A stretch of DNA of 8,748 nt from Deltaproteobacteria bacterium (lineage in GTDB: Bacteria; Desulfobacterota; Desulfobulbia; Desulfobulbales; VMSU01). The notes under the pieces were generated by a model. It was not told where the DNA came from. It was given only the letters and a program-made list of their open reading frames with translations, and did not search any database. Positions 1-7,098 of this stretch are shown here, one piece after another (the stretch's first letter is position 1; each line of letters opens with the position of its first letter). The position numbers were made by a program, and so were the translations under genes. The stretch is from positions 1 through 8,748 of the forward strand of contig JAJYJA010000102.1 of NCBI GenBank assembly GCA_021789795.1, written 5' to 3'.

Positions 1-5
1 GCTAA

Positions 6-115
6 GCAAAAGGGCCGATATACAAGGCGCGGGGTGTGTTTGGCGAGTGAGGCCATACAGATGGTATGCCGAACGAGCCAAACCGCCACGCGCCGCAGTA
101 GATCGGTCTTTTTGC
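6..115. repeat. ~110-bp imperfect palindrome (extragenic inverted repeat)
   Basis: Two arms of about 50 bases are imperfect reverse complements around a centre near 59-63. Matching blocks include CCGAT (15-19) with ATCGG (102-106), GGCGCG (26-31) with CGCGCC (89-94), TTTGGC (39-44) with GCCAAA (77-82), and ATAC (55-58) with GTAT (64-67); the outer ends GCAAAA and TTTTGC also pair. Roughly three-quarters of arm positions match. The element lies 22 bp past the stop of the rhodanese lipoprotein gene. Each outer end is a short T-run when read outward (five T on plus, four on minus), so it could act as a two-way transcription terminator. The sequence resembles dispersed intergenic palindromes I associate with deltaproteobacterial genomes, but copy number cannot be tested here. 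The outer left limit may lie beyond the window. Confidence 0.7.
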
Positions 116-137
116 GACGCCATCAACCTTGCGCGCC

Positions 138-560
138 TCAGAAAACGAGAGGCAGCTTGGCCTGCTTCCAGGCGGCGATGCCGCCCGAGACGTTGTACAG
201 CTCGTGATAACCCTTGCTGGCCAGGATCTGCATGGCGGCGTAACTCCGGCCGCCAACGGCGCAGACCAAAAGCAAGGGCCGGTCGCGGGGGATACTGTAC
301 TTGCCCCGCATGATGTCCATCAGCGGGATCAGCACCGAATTTTTGAGCTTGCCCTCCCGTAGCTCCGCCGGGTCGCGCACGTCGATGATCAGCAAGTTGC
401 TTTTCTCCTTGATCAGCGCCAGCGCCTGGGCCGGGGTACAGGTGGCGACGATGGCCCCCGCCTTAACCGCCGAGGCGGCGGGCGGGCCCTGTTCCTGACT
501 GTTCTTGGAGCAGGCGGCCAGGCAGAGGATGGCCAAGAGGATGACGAGCTTACTCTTCAT
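138..560 (-). CDS. rhodanese-domain lipoprotein
   Basis: This encodes a predicted 140-residue exported lipoprotein with one rhodanese (sulfurtransferase) domain. Residues 1-16 form a signal peptide with Lys2/Lys4, a hydrophobic core and lipobox LAAC, giving lipidated Cys17. Ser18 at +2 fits outer-membrane sorting. The domain spans about 40-138, with IIDVRDPAEL near 58-67, active-site loop CAVGGRS from Cys100, and a C-terminal GGIAAW motif (126-131). Cys100 would carry the persulfide. The ATG at 560 is chosen because it begins the signal peptide and has GGGAG six bases upstream; a longer in-frame ORF up to 611 would add a non-signal-like tail. It lies 97 bp downstream of the mobA-like gene and is the last gene of the leftward block. 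The family assignment is firm; the substrate is unknown, with thiosulfate, sulfide or polysulfide handling in the periplasm being plausible. Confidence 0.88.
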   Translation of the reverse strand: MKSKLVILLAILCLAACSKNSQEQGPPAASAVKAGAIVATCTPAQALALIKEKSNLLIIDVRDPAELREGKLKNSVLIPLMDIMRGKYSIPRDRPLLLVCAVGGRSYAAMQILASKGYHELYNVSGGIAAWKQAKLPLVF

Positions 561-657
561 GGATGACTCCCGATGATGAAACTGGCAATTGAAACCAGGG
601 ATGGCGAACAAGCCCCGCCGCCCAGCAAGGCAGCAGGCCGGTCTTCTGGCGGCGCCA

Positions 658-1599
658 TCACAACTGTTCCGGGCGGTTGACGTTGCGCCAGGCGGGACGC
701 AACTCGGCGGCCGGCTCGGGATGCGCTACCCCTGGGCCGGAAAGCAGGCTCGCCATCCGCCACTGGCCTTGACGGGCCATGTCTTCAAGGGCCGGCAGTA
801 TCCGGAAATCGTAGAGGGCGAGCAGGGGCTGATGCCGTCCGTCAACCTGGGGGATGACCGCCCATACCCCAGGCCGGCGTTGTTCCAGGAGCCAGTTCAA
901 GGCTGGCACCGAGAGCTCCGGCATGTCGCAGGCGCAGACCAGAAGGCTGGCCCACGGCTGCCAGCGCCGCGCCGCCAGCACCCCGGCCAGGGGCCCGGAG
1001 ACGCCAGCGGCATCGGGCAGTTGCGGCAGATCCAGCCCCGCCAGCTCCCCCCGGCCCGCCACCACCACCTGGGGGCAGACCCGCGAGAGGACGTCCACGG
1101 CGCGGCCCAGCCAGGTTGAGCCGTCGGCGGCGGGCAACAGATGCTTGGGCCGGCCCATGCGCGAGCTTTGTCCGCCAATCAGGACGCAACCCACGACCGG
1201 CGGCCGCCGCCACTGCCGGGACAAGAACTCCTCCAGCTCCGCCGTCCGCCTTACGGCGTCAACGCCGGCCGTCTGGTCATCCAGCCGGAACTGGAAAGAA
1301 AGCTCAGGCAGACCCCGGCCCGCCGCCAGCACCAGGTCGTGGCTGGCGGCCAGCCGCCGCAGGGCCCTCTCGGCATCGCCTCTCGGGCCGCCATCGGCCA
1401 ACCGGCAGACGGCAACCCCCGCCGCCCCCAACCGGAGCGCCGCCGCCTGGTCGTCACCCAGCCGTCCCCTAAGCAGCAGGGCCGTCTTGAGTCCCTGCCC
1501 CCGCAGCCGGCCCAGCAGCGCCGTAAGGATATCGAACCCGTTTCCGGAGAGGGAATCGCTTCCGGCCAGGGCGACGATGGGGAGGGAGGAGAGTTCCAC
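658..1599 (-). CDS. mobA: MobB-MobA-like fusion, molybdenum cofactor guanylyltransferase
   Basis: This 313-residue protein is predicted to attach a nucleotide (GMP in the MobA family) to molybdopterin in the cytoplasm. The C-terminal half (about 136-313) is MobA-like: VLIGGQSSRMGRPKHLL (139-155) is the nucleotide-binding signature, SGPLAGVLAA (201-210) follows, Asp225 in CACDMPEL is the expected metal ligand, and NVNRPEQL (306-313) is a typical C-terminus. The N-terminal ~125 residues resemble MobB: VALAGSD near the start, DDQAAALRLGAAGVAV (49-64) like the MobB segment that ends in REAGA, and DLVLAAG (88-94) like DLVLVEG. The P-loop position reads GSDSLSGNGFD (13-23) and lacks the Lys-Ser/Thr needed for GTP binding. 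The start is GTG at 1599, with no clear Shine-Dalgarno; the frame stays open upstream, but family alignment favours this start. It follows the response regulator stop by 31 bp. Confidence 0.85.
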   Translation of the reverse strand: MELSSLPIVALAGSDSLSGNGFDILTALLGRLRGQGLKTALLLRGRLGDDQAAALRLGAAGVAVCRLADGGPRGDAERALRRLAASHDLVLAAGRGLPELSFQFRLDDQTAGVDAVRRTAELEEFLSRQWRRPPVVGCVLIGGQSSRMGRPKHLLPAADGSTWLGRAVDVLSRVCPQVVVAGRGELAGLDLPQLPDAAGVSGPLAGVLAARRWQPWASLLVCACDMPELSVPALNWLLEQRRPGVWAVIPQVDGRHQPLLALYDFRILPALEDMARQGQWRMASLLSGPGVAHPEPAAELRPAWRNVNRPEQL

Positions 1600-1630
1600 G
1601 GCGAGGCCGGCTGGCAGGGCGGCCAGCGCT

Positions 1631-2287
1631 TCAGCGCGGGGACACGATAAACCCCTGGCTCATGGCGTACTTGATGAGATCCGCCGTGCTCTTGAGCTGG
1701 GTCTTCTTCATGATGTTGGCGCGATGGTGCTCGACGGTGCGGATGCTGATCGAAAGCAGGCGGGCGATCTCCTTGCTCTTGTGCCCCTCGGCCACCATGG
1801 TCACCACCTGCCGCTCCCGGGAGGTAAGCTGTTCGTGGCCGCCCCGGCCCTTGGAGCACATGGCGTCGAGTTCCTGAAGGCTGATCCCCGAAGCCAACGA
1901 CGGGGCCACGTAGAGCCGGCCATCGGAGCACTGCTGAATGGCCCGCAGCAGCTCGGTATCGCTGTCCTCCTTCAGGGCGTAACCGTCGGCGCCGGCCCGC
2001 ATGGCGCTGGCCAGGAAGTCCCGGTTGCCGTGCATGGTCAGGATCAGCACCTTGGCGCGGGGGCAGAGCTTCTTCACCTGGGGGATGGCGTCGATTCCCC
2101 GCAGTTTGGGCATGGAGATATCGAGCAGGATGATATCCGGACGCTTGTCCTTGAGAAACTCCAGCAGCTCCTGGCCATCCCCGGCCTCGCCCATGACCCG
2201 CAGGCCCGGCTGGCCATCGATAATTTTCTTCAATCCCCGGCGGATCAGGACATGGTCATCGGCTAGGACGATCTGGCAAGGTATCAT
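1631..2287 (-). CDS. NarL/FixJ-family response regulator
   Basis: This 218-residue DNA-binding response regulator has the family's usual length. The receiver domain (about 4-120) shows the acidic pair Asp10/Asp11, phospho-acceptor Asp56 in DIILLDISMP, Thr84 in LILTMH and Lys106 in YALKED, so the phosphorylation site looks intact. A LuxR-type helix-turn-helix occupies about 152-215: LTSRERQVVTMVAEGHKSKE (154-173), then IARLLSISIRTVEHHRANIM (174-193). The ATG at 2287 is chosen because the receiver domain begins there; the in-frame extension to 2416 crosses the neighbouring gene and has no domain match. No strong Shine-Dalgarno is visible. No histidine kinase gene is in the window, so its sensor and targets are unknown. 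A 100-bp gap upstream makes a separate promoter possible. Confidence 0.93.
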   Translation of the reverse strand: MIPCQIVLADDHVLIRRGLKKIIDGQPGLRVMGEAGDGQELLEFLKDKRPDIILLDISMPKLRGIDAIPQVKKLCPRAKVLILTMHGNRDFLASAMRAGADGYALKEDSDTELLRAIQQCSDGRLYVAPSLASGISLQELDAMCSKGRGGHEQLTSRERQVVTMVAEGHKSKEIARLLSISIRTVEHHRANIMKKTQLKSTADLIKYAMSQGFIVSPR

Positions 2288-2387
2288 GGTTGGCGAATCT
2301 CGACGGTTGAACGGTTGCAAGCCAAGGCCTCTATCCCCCTCTCGCGGCCCAGAGTAAGATACTTTGCCGCAAGAGACAACCTGATTT
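2288..2387 (-). promoter_or_regulatory. intergenic leader of the response regulator, with tandem 7-bp repeat
   Basis: This 100-bp gap is the longest one between genes of the leftward block downstream of murA. It holds a perfect tandem repeat ACGGTTG at 2303-2309 and 2311-2317 (period 8), about 15-30 bases upstream of the regulator's ATG. On the minus strand a weak promoter-like pair, TTGTCT then TACTCT 17 bases later, lies in the upstream half; both hexamers are poor matches. A separate promoter is an inference; the repeat itself is seen directly. Confidence 0.3.
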
Positions 2388-3014
2388 TCACCCCCCGCCC
2401 TTGGCGCGCCGGGCAAGCCCGCCCGCCCGTCGCGCCAGGAGCGGGGAGTAGAAACAGCCGGTCATGCCCAGCACCGTGCTGATGGTGGTGACCCAAAACA
2501 GCAACAGGTGCAGGCCCCGGTGCCGGTAGAAGAACAGGTCGAGGATGAACAGCACCAGGCCCAGGTGCATGCAAGACGACCCCAGCCGCAGCCAGTAGCC
2601 CTTGGTCTCGAAGTTGAGCCGTTCGCTACCGGCCAGGGCCAGGCCCAAGACCACCACTTGCAGGCCCAGGGTCAGGCAGAGGGCGATCTTCAAGGCCGCC
2701 ACCACCCCCCAACGCCAGGCGATCAGCACACTCGTCAGCCCCAAGGCCAGGGAGAAGCGGTTGAGCCAGACGGCGGGCAGGATGCGCTTGGGCACGCAGA
2801 TCGCAAGTATCAGGATGAGGGCGATGACAAAGGGACTAACCAGCTCGTTCATCCGCTCCATGTAGGCGTTTTTTACCGGCAGAGGCATCCGCGCGAGCTC
2901 GGCGAACTTGAAGTAGAACATGCCATAGACGCAGATGGCGGAGATGGCGGCCAGCACCAGGACGGTGAGCAGGATCAGGTAAAAGTCGTAAGAGGTTTTT
3001 TGGGGAGAGGCCAT
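2388..3014 (-). CDS. polytopic membrane protein, possible partner of the CcmF-like protein
   Basis: This encodes a 208-residue integral membrane protein that I do not recognise by family. Hydrophobic segments lie near 11-35, 58-75, 84-101, 104-128, 147-163 and 168-190, suggesting about six membrane spans; the C-terminus is short and basic (RRAGGLARRAKGGG). Histidines at 150, 165 and 169 lie in or beside the last two segments. The start ATG at 3014 is only five bases past the stop of the CcmF-like gene; an in-frame ORF extending to 3413 is read-through of that gene's other strand frame and is rejected. The tight coupling suggests joint production and probably a shared role in cytochrome c maturation. 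One possibility is that it substitutes for the C-terminal half of a full-length CcmF; this is a hypothesis from position and membrane character, not from sequence motifs. The gene is real with good confidence; its function is open. Confidence 0.8.
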   Translation of the reverse strand: MASPQKTSYDFYLILLTVLVLAAISAICVYGMFYFKFAELARMPLPVKNAYMERMNELVSPFVIALILILAICVPKRILPAVWLNRFSLALGLTSVLIAWRWGVVAALKIALCLTLGLQVVVLGLALAGSERLNFETKGYWLRLGSSCMHLGLVLFILDLFFYRHRGLHLLLFWVTTISTVLGMTGCFYSPLLARRAGGLARRAKGGG

Positions 3015-3019
3015 GCCGA

Positions 3020-4063
3020 TCACTGCCCGGTGTGCTCGCCGGGGAAGTAGAAGGAGGTGATGAAGGTGAAGATCATGGCCGCGAAGCAGACGATCCCCAG
3101 CCCCGAGGTAAAGTACCACATCGTCTTCCGGTGGGCGTAGAGCCGGGTGTGGAGATAGGTGCTGTAGATCGCCCACATCATGATCGAGGAACAGATCTTG
3201 GGGTCCCACCACCAGTTGGGGCCCCAGGCCTCCAGTGCCCAAGGGTAGCCCAGGAGCATCCCCAGGGTGAGCATGAAGTAGCCGAACTTGGCGTAGTCGT
3301 AGCCCAAGACCTCGACCTCCGGCCTGCCCCGTCCCGCCAGCATGAACAGCGAGGCCACGAAGGTCACGGTGATGGCGGCGTAGGACATGAAGAGCATGGG
3401 CGGATGCAGCCACATATAGGGGGTATTGTAGTAAAAGAGCATCCGGGGATAGAGGCGCATGAACTGGCCCAACCGCCCCAGGGGATCAAGCGTGCCCGCG
3501 AACCAGGGGCCGATCTCGTCAAAAAATTTGGGCAGGGGCCGGGAAAAGGGGTCGGTCAGCAGGAAGAGGATGGCGTTTTGCAGCGCCAGCAAGGCGACAA
3601 GCGCCCCGCGCAGACGGTGGCTCACCGGCCTGGAGATGGCGGGGAGGATCATCAGGGCGTAGGCCATGAACCAGAAGTAATACTTGCCGTTCTCAATCCA
3701 CAGGGGGAGAATGTAGCGGGGCGGCTGGGCGGGATCGAGCAGGGGCAACCCATAGCCCGCCCCCTCCCGGGCGTTCATGGCCGCCAGGCCCTGGTTGAGC
3801 CAGGGCAGGAGATCGGGAGGAACCTTGAGGGGCAGCCGCTGGTAGATGCGCAGGTTCAGCCAGCCAATCAGCAAGAATCCCGCGACCAACATCCCGGCGA
3901 CCACCCAGGCCAAAACCCGCATGGCCGCCAGGGCGAAGGGCCGCCGTTGGCAAAGGTTGACCAACCCCAACCCGCCCGCCCCCGCCGACAGGGTCAGGAC
4001 AATTACCATCAGCCCCAGGCCGAGCCGGGAGAAAAGCAACAAGTCGGGCGCAATCGGCATCAT
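3020..4063 (-). CDS. CcmF/CcsA-family cytochrome c assembly (haem-handling) protein
   Basis: This 347-residue membrane protein belongs to the haem-handling family used to attach haem to apocytochrome c outside the cytoplasmic membrane. Spans are visible near 9-36, 46-69, 128-144, 152-170, 218-242, 258-276, 290-303 and 317-338. Motifs resemble CcmF: LWIENGKYYFW (121-131), DPFSRPLP (171-178), WLHPPMLFMSY (218-228) with His220 in the external haem-ligand position, and the tryptophan-rich WWD motif, AWGPNWWWDPK (279-289). His305 follows the WWD helix, and His344 near the C-terminus fits the second external ligand. Full CcmF is about 650 residues, so this matches only its first half; CcsA has a similar size but usually partners ResB/CcsB, not seen here. 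Two tandem ATGs (4063, 4060) are possible starts. It lies 28 bp after murA. Family membership is firm; the subfamily is not. Confidence 0.87.
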   Translation of the reverse strand: MMPIAPDLLLFSRLGLGLMVIVLTLSAGAGGLGLVNLCQRRPFALAAMRVLAWVVAGMLVAGFLLIGWLNLRIYQRLPLKVPPDLLPWLNQGLAAMNAREGAGYGLPLLDPAQPPRYILPLWIENGKYYFWFMAYALMILPAISRPVSHRLRGALVALLALQNAILFLLTDPFSRPLPKFFDEIGPWFAGTLDPLGRLGQFMRLYPRMLFYYNTPYMWLHPPMLFMSYAAITVTFVASLFMLAGRGRPEVEVLGYDYAKFGYFMLTLGMLLGYPWALEAWGPNWWWDPKICSSIMMWAIYSTYLHTRLYAHRKTMWYFTSGLGIVCFAAMIFTFITSFYFPGEHTGQ

Positions 4064-4091
4064 GGCTTAAGATGGCAAGTGCCAGCCGCCC

Positions 4092-5354
<1,263 letters not shown>

Positions 5355-5420
5355 GTTGAGGATCGATCAAGATCTAAATAAGGAGTTGCAGGCAACTTCG
5401 CCGCCCTCCCTTGATTTCAT

Positions 5421-5508
5421 TGGTGCCCGGAACGAGAATCGAACTCGTACAGCCGCGAGGGCCGAGAGATTTTAAGTCTCTTGCGTCTACCTGTTCCGCC
5501 ATCCGGGC
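5421..5508 (-). tRNA. tRNA-Leu (anticodon UAA)
   Basis: An 88-base tRNA including an encoded CCA. The acceptor stem is GCCCGGA paired with TCCGGGC, followed by discriminator A and CCA at 5423-5421. The anticodon stem AGAGA/TCTCT encloses loop CTTAAAA, giving anticodon TAA at 5474-5472. A long variable arm with a GCC/GGC stem (type II tRNA) and the discriminator A identify leucine. The T stem ACGAG/CTCGT holds loop TTCGATT. It reads UUA and UUG codons. All stems pair without mismatch. Confidence 0.97.
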
Positions 5509-5572
5509 CCTGCCGTTCGGCCATCTTATCCTTCCTGACGGCTTATGCAATTCTTGGTTGGCATCTTTATGC

Positions 5573-5607
5573 GGGTGGGTTATACCTTCTTTGTTTTGAA
5601 AATTCAA
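5573..5607 (-). promoter_or_regulatory. sigma70-type promoter for tRNA-Leu (and possibly murA)
   Basis: On the minus strand a -35 box TTGAAT (5607-5602) is followed after exactly 17 bases by a -10 box TATAAC (5584-5579). The next six bases are CCACCC (5578-5573), a C-rich discriminator of the sort known from stringently controlled stable-RNA promoters. Transcription would begin near 5572, leaving about 64 nt of leader before the mature tRNA. An A/T-leaning stretch upstream of the -35 could help as an UP element. The location fits a stable-RNA promoter well; the stringent control is inferred. Confidence 0.7.
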
Positions 5608-5626
5608 TTTCCGAGTAAGATTTTAT
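5591..5626 (+). promoter_or_regulatory. possible argH promoter, divergent from the tRNA promoter
   Basis: The only gap upstream of argH is the 160 bp shared with tRNA-Leu. A plus-strand TTGAAA (5596-5601) abuts the -35 of the opposite promoter, forming TTGAA-AA-TTCAA. The best -10 candidates downstream are weak: TTTTAT at 5621-5626, or TAAGAT at 5616-5621 if paired with TTGTTT at 5591-5596 with a 19-base spacer. A promoter must exist somewhere here, but its exact boxes are uncertain. Confidence 0.35.
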
Positions 5627-5668
5627 CCTAAACCCCCTGACCGCGGCGAGACCGGGCTCTCCCCTTCC

Positions 5669-7081
5669 ATGACCGAACATAGCGACCATACCGATCAATC
5701 AGCCCCGGCCAAGCCCTGGGGCGGACGTTTCCAGGAACGCACCGCCCTCTCGGTCGAGGCCTTCACCGCCAGTATCCACTTCGACGCCCGGCTCTACCGC
5801 CATGACCTAAACGGCAGCCGGGCCCACGCCAAGATGCTCGCCCGCCAGGGCCTGATCAGCCACCAGGATGGCGAGTTGATCCGGCAAGGCTTGGACGAGA
5901 TCGAATCCGAGATCGAGGCGGGCCGCTTTGTCTTCCGTCCGGAGTGGGAAGACATCCACATGAACATCGAAAAGGCCCTGGTGGAGAAAATCGGGGCGCC
6001 CGGTGAACGCCTGCACACCGCCAGGAGCCGCAACGACCAGATCGCCCTGGACATCCGCCTCTACCTGCGGGAGGAATCGGGACGGCTGATCGAACTTCTC
6101 CTCTCCCTGCAACGGGCCTTTGTGCGGCTGGCAGAGCGGCATCAGGACGTCATCATGCCCGGCTACACCCACCTGCAACGGGCCCAGCCGGTGCTGGCGG
6201 CCCATCACCTCCTGGCCTACGTCGAACAGTTCGGCCGCGACCGGGAGCGGCTAGCCGACGGACTGAAACGGATCAACGTCATGCCCCTGGGGGCCGCGGC
6301 CCTGGCCGGCACCGGCCTGCCCATCGACCGGGAATTCGTGGCCCGGGAACTGGGCTTCCCGACGGTGACCAAAAACAGCATGGACACGGTGGCGGACCGT
6401 GACTTCGCCATCGAATTCCTGGCCGCCTGCACCCTGATTCAACTGCATCTGAGCCGCCTGTCCGAGGAGCTGGTGCTGTGGGCCAGCGAGGAGTTCTCCT
6501 TCGTGCGGCTGGCCGACAGCTTCTGCACCGGGTCGAGCATCATGCCCCAGAAGAAGAACCCGGACATCCCGGAGCTGATCCGGGGCAAGACCGGCCGGGT
6601 GGCTGGCAATCTGGTCAGCCTCATCACCCTGGTCAAGGGCCTGCCCATGACCTACAACCGCGACCTCCAGGAGGATAAAGAACCCATCTTTGACACCGTG
6701 GACACGGTGAGCGCCAGCCTGGCCATCATGGCCGAGCTGCTCGATCACCTGGAGTTCAACCAGGAACGACTCCGACGCTGCACCCGGGGCGGCTACATGA
6801 CCGCTACCGACCTGGCCGACTACCTGGTGAAACGGGGCCTGCCCTTCCGCCAGGCCCACGCCGTGGTGGGCCGCACCGTGGCCCACGGCCTCTCGGCGGG
6901 CCGGGAGCTTGAGGAGATGAGCCTTGAGGAGCTGCGTCAGTTCAGCCCCTTAATCGAGGACGACGTGTTTGCGGTGCTCTCGGCCAGGGGTTCGGTAAAC
7001 AGCCGGATCTCCACCGGCGGCACCGCCGGCCCAAACGTGGCCGCGGCCCTTAAGGCCGCCGCCGCCGAACTGGGGATGTGA
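5669..7081 (+). CDS. argH: argininosuccinate lyase
   Basis: ArgH splits argininosuccinate into arginine and fumarate, the last step of arginine synthesis, as a cytoplasmic homotetramer. The 470-residue length is normal. Motifs in order: PWGGRFQE (16-23), TARSRNDQIALD (117-128) for substrate binding, GYTHLQRAQP (165-174) with conserved His168, and the superfamily signature GSSIMPQKKNPD (288-299), whose flexible loop carries the catalytic Ser and Lys295. The start ATG at 5669 is the only candidate; there is no in-frame upstream start, and the preceding bases are C-rich with no Shine-Dalgarno, which is odd for a core gene. The stop overlaps or lies just ahead of the start of the next lipoprotein gene, indicating translational coupling or one operon continuing to lysA. 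Confidence 0.98.
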   Translation: MTEHSDHTDQSAPAKPWGGRFQERTALSVEAFTASIHFDARLYRHDLNGSRAHAKMLARQGLISHQDGELIRQGLDEIESEIEAGRFVFRPEWEDIHMNIEKALVEKIGAPGERLHTARSRNDQIALDIRLYLREESGRLIELLLSLQRAFVRLAERHQDVIMPGYTHLQRAQPVLAAHHLLAYVEQFGRDRERLADGLKRINVMPLGAAALAGTGLPIDREFVARELGFPTVTKNSMDTVADRDFAIEFLAACTLIQLHLSRLSEELVLWASEEFSFVRLADSFCTGSSIMPQKKNPDIPELIRGKTGRVAGNLVSLITLVKGLPMTYNRDLQEDKEPIFDTVDTVSASLAIMAELLDHLEFNQERLRRCTRGGYMTATDLADYLVKRGLPFRQAHAVVGRTVAHGLSAGRELEEMSLEELRQFSPLIEDDVFAVLSARGSVNSRISTGGTAGPNVAAALKAAAAELGM

Positions 7082-7098
7082 GCGTGGCGGGGATTAAA

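Noticed and set aside
138..1599. Functional link between the rhodanese lipoprotein and the MobA-like enzyme as a sulfur relay for molybdenum cofactor
   Set aside because: The rhodanese has a lipoprotein signal and would be outside the cytoplasm, whereas MobA acts inside; adjacency alone does not support a shared pathway.
854..2266. A 470-codon plus-strand open frame opposite the mobA-like and regulator genes
   Set aside because: The translation is low-complexity, rich in Pro, Arg, Ala and Gln, with no domain, and it lies antisense to two genes with clear family motifs. It is a high-GC shadow frame.
3015..3413. A 133-codon upstream extension of the 208-residue membrane protein
   Set aside because: It overlaps the CcmF-like gene in another frame and reads as His/Leu/Arg-rich shadow sequence; the ATG at 3014 begins a normal membrane protein right after the upstream stop.
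5384..5397. Small hairpin AGTTG-CAGG-CAACT between tRNA-Leu and murA, followed on the minus strand by CCTTATTT
   Set aside because: The stem is only 5-6 bp and the U-tract is interrupted, so it is too weak to call as an intrinsic terminator, though some attenuation cannot be excluded.
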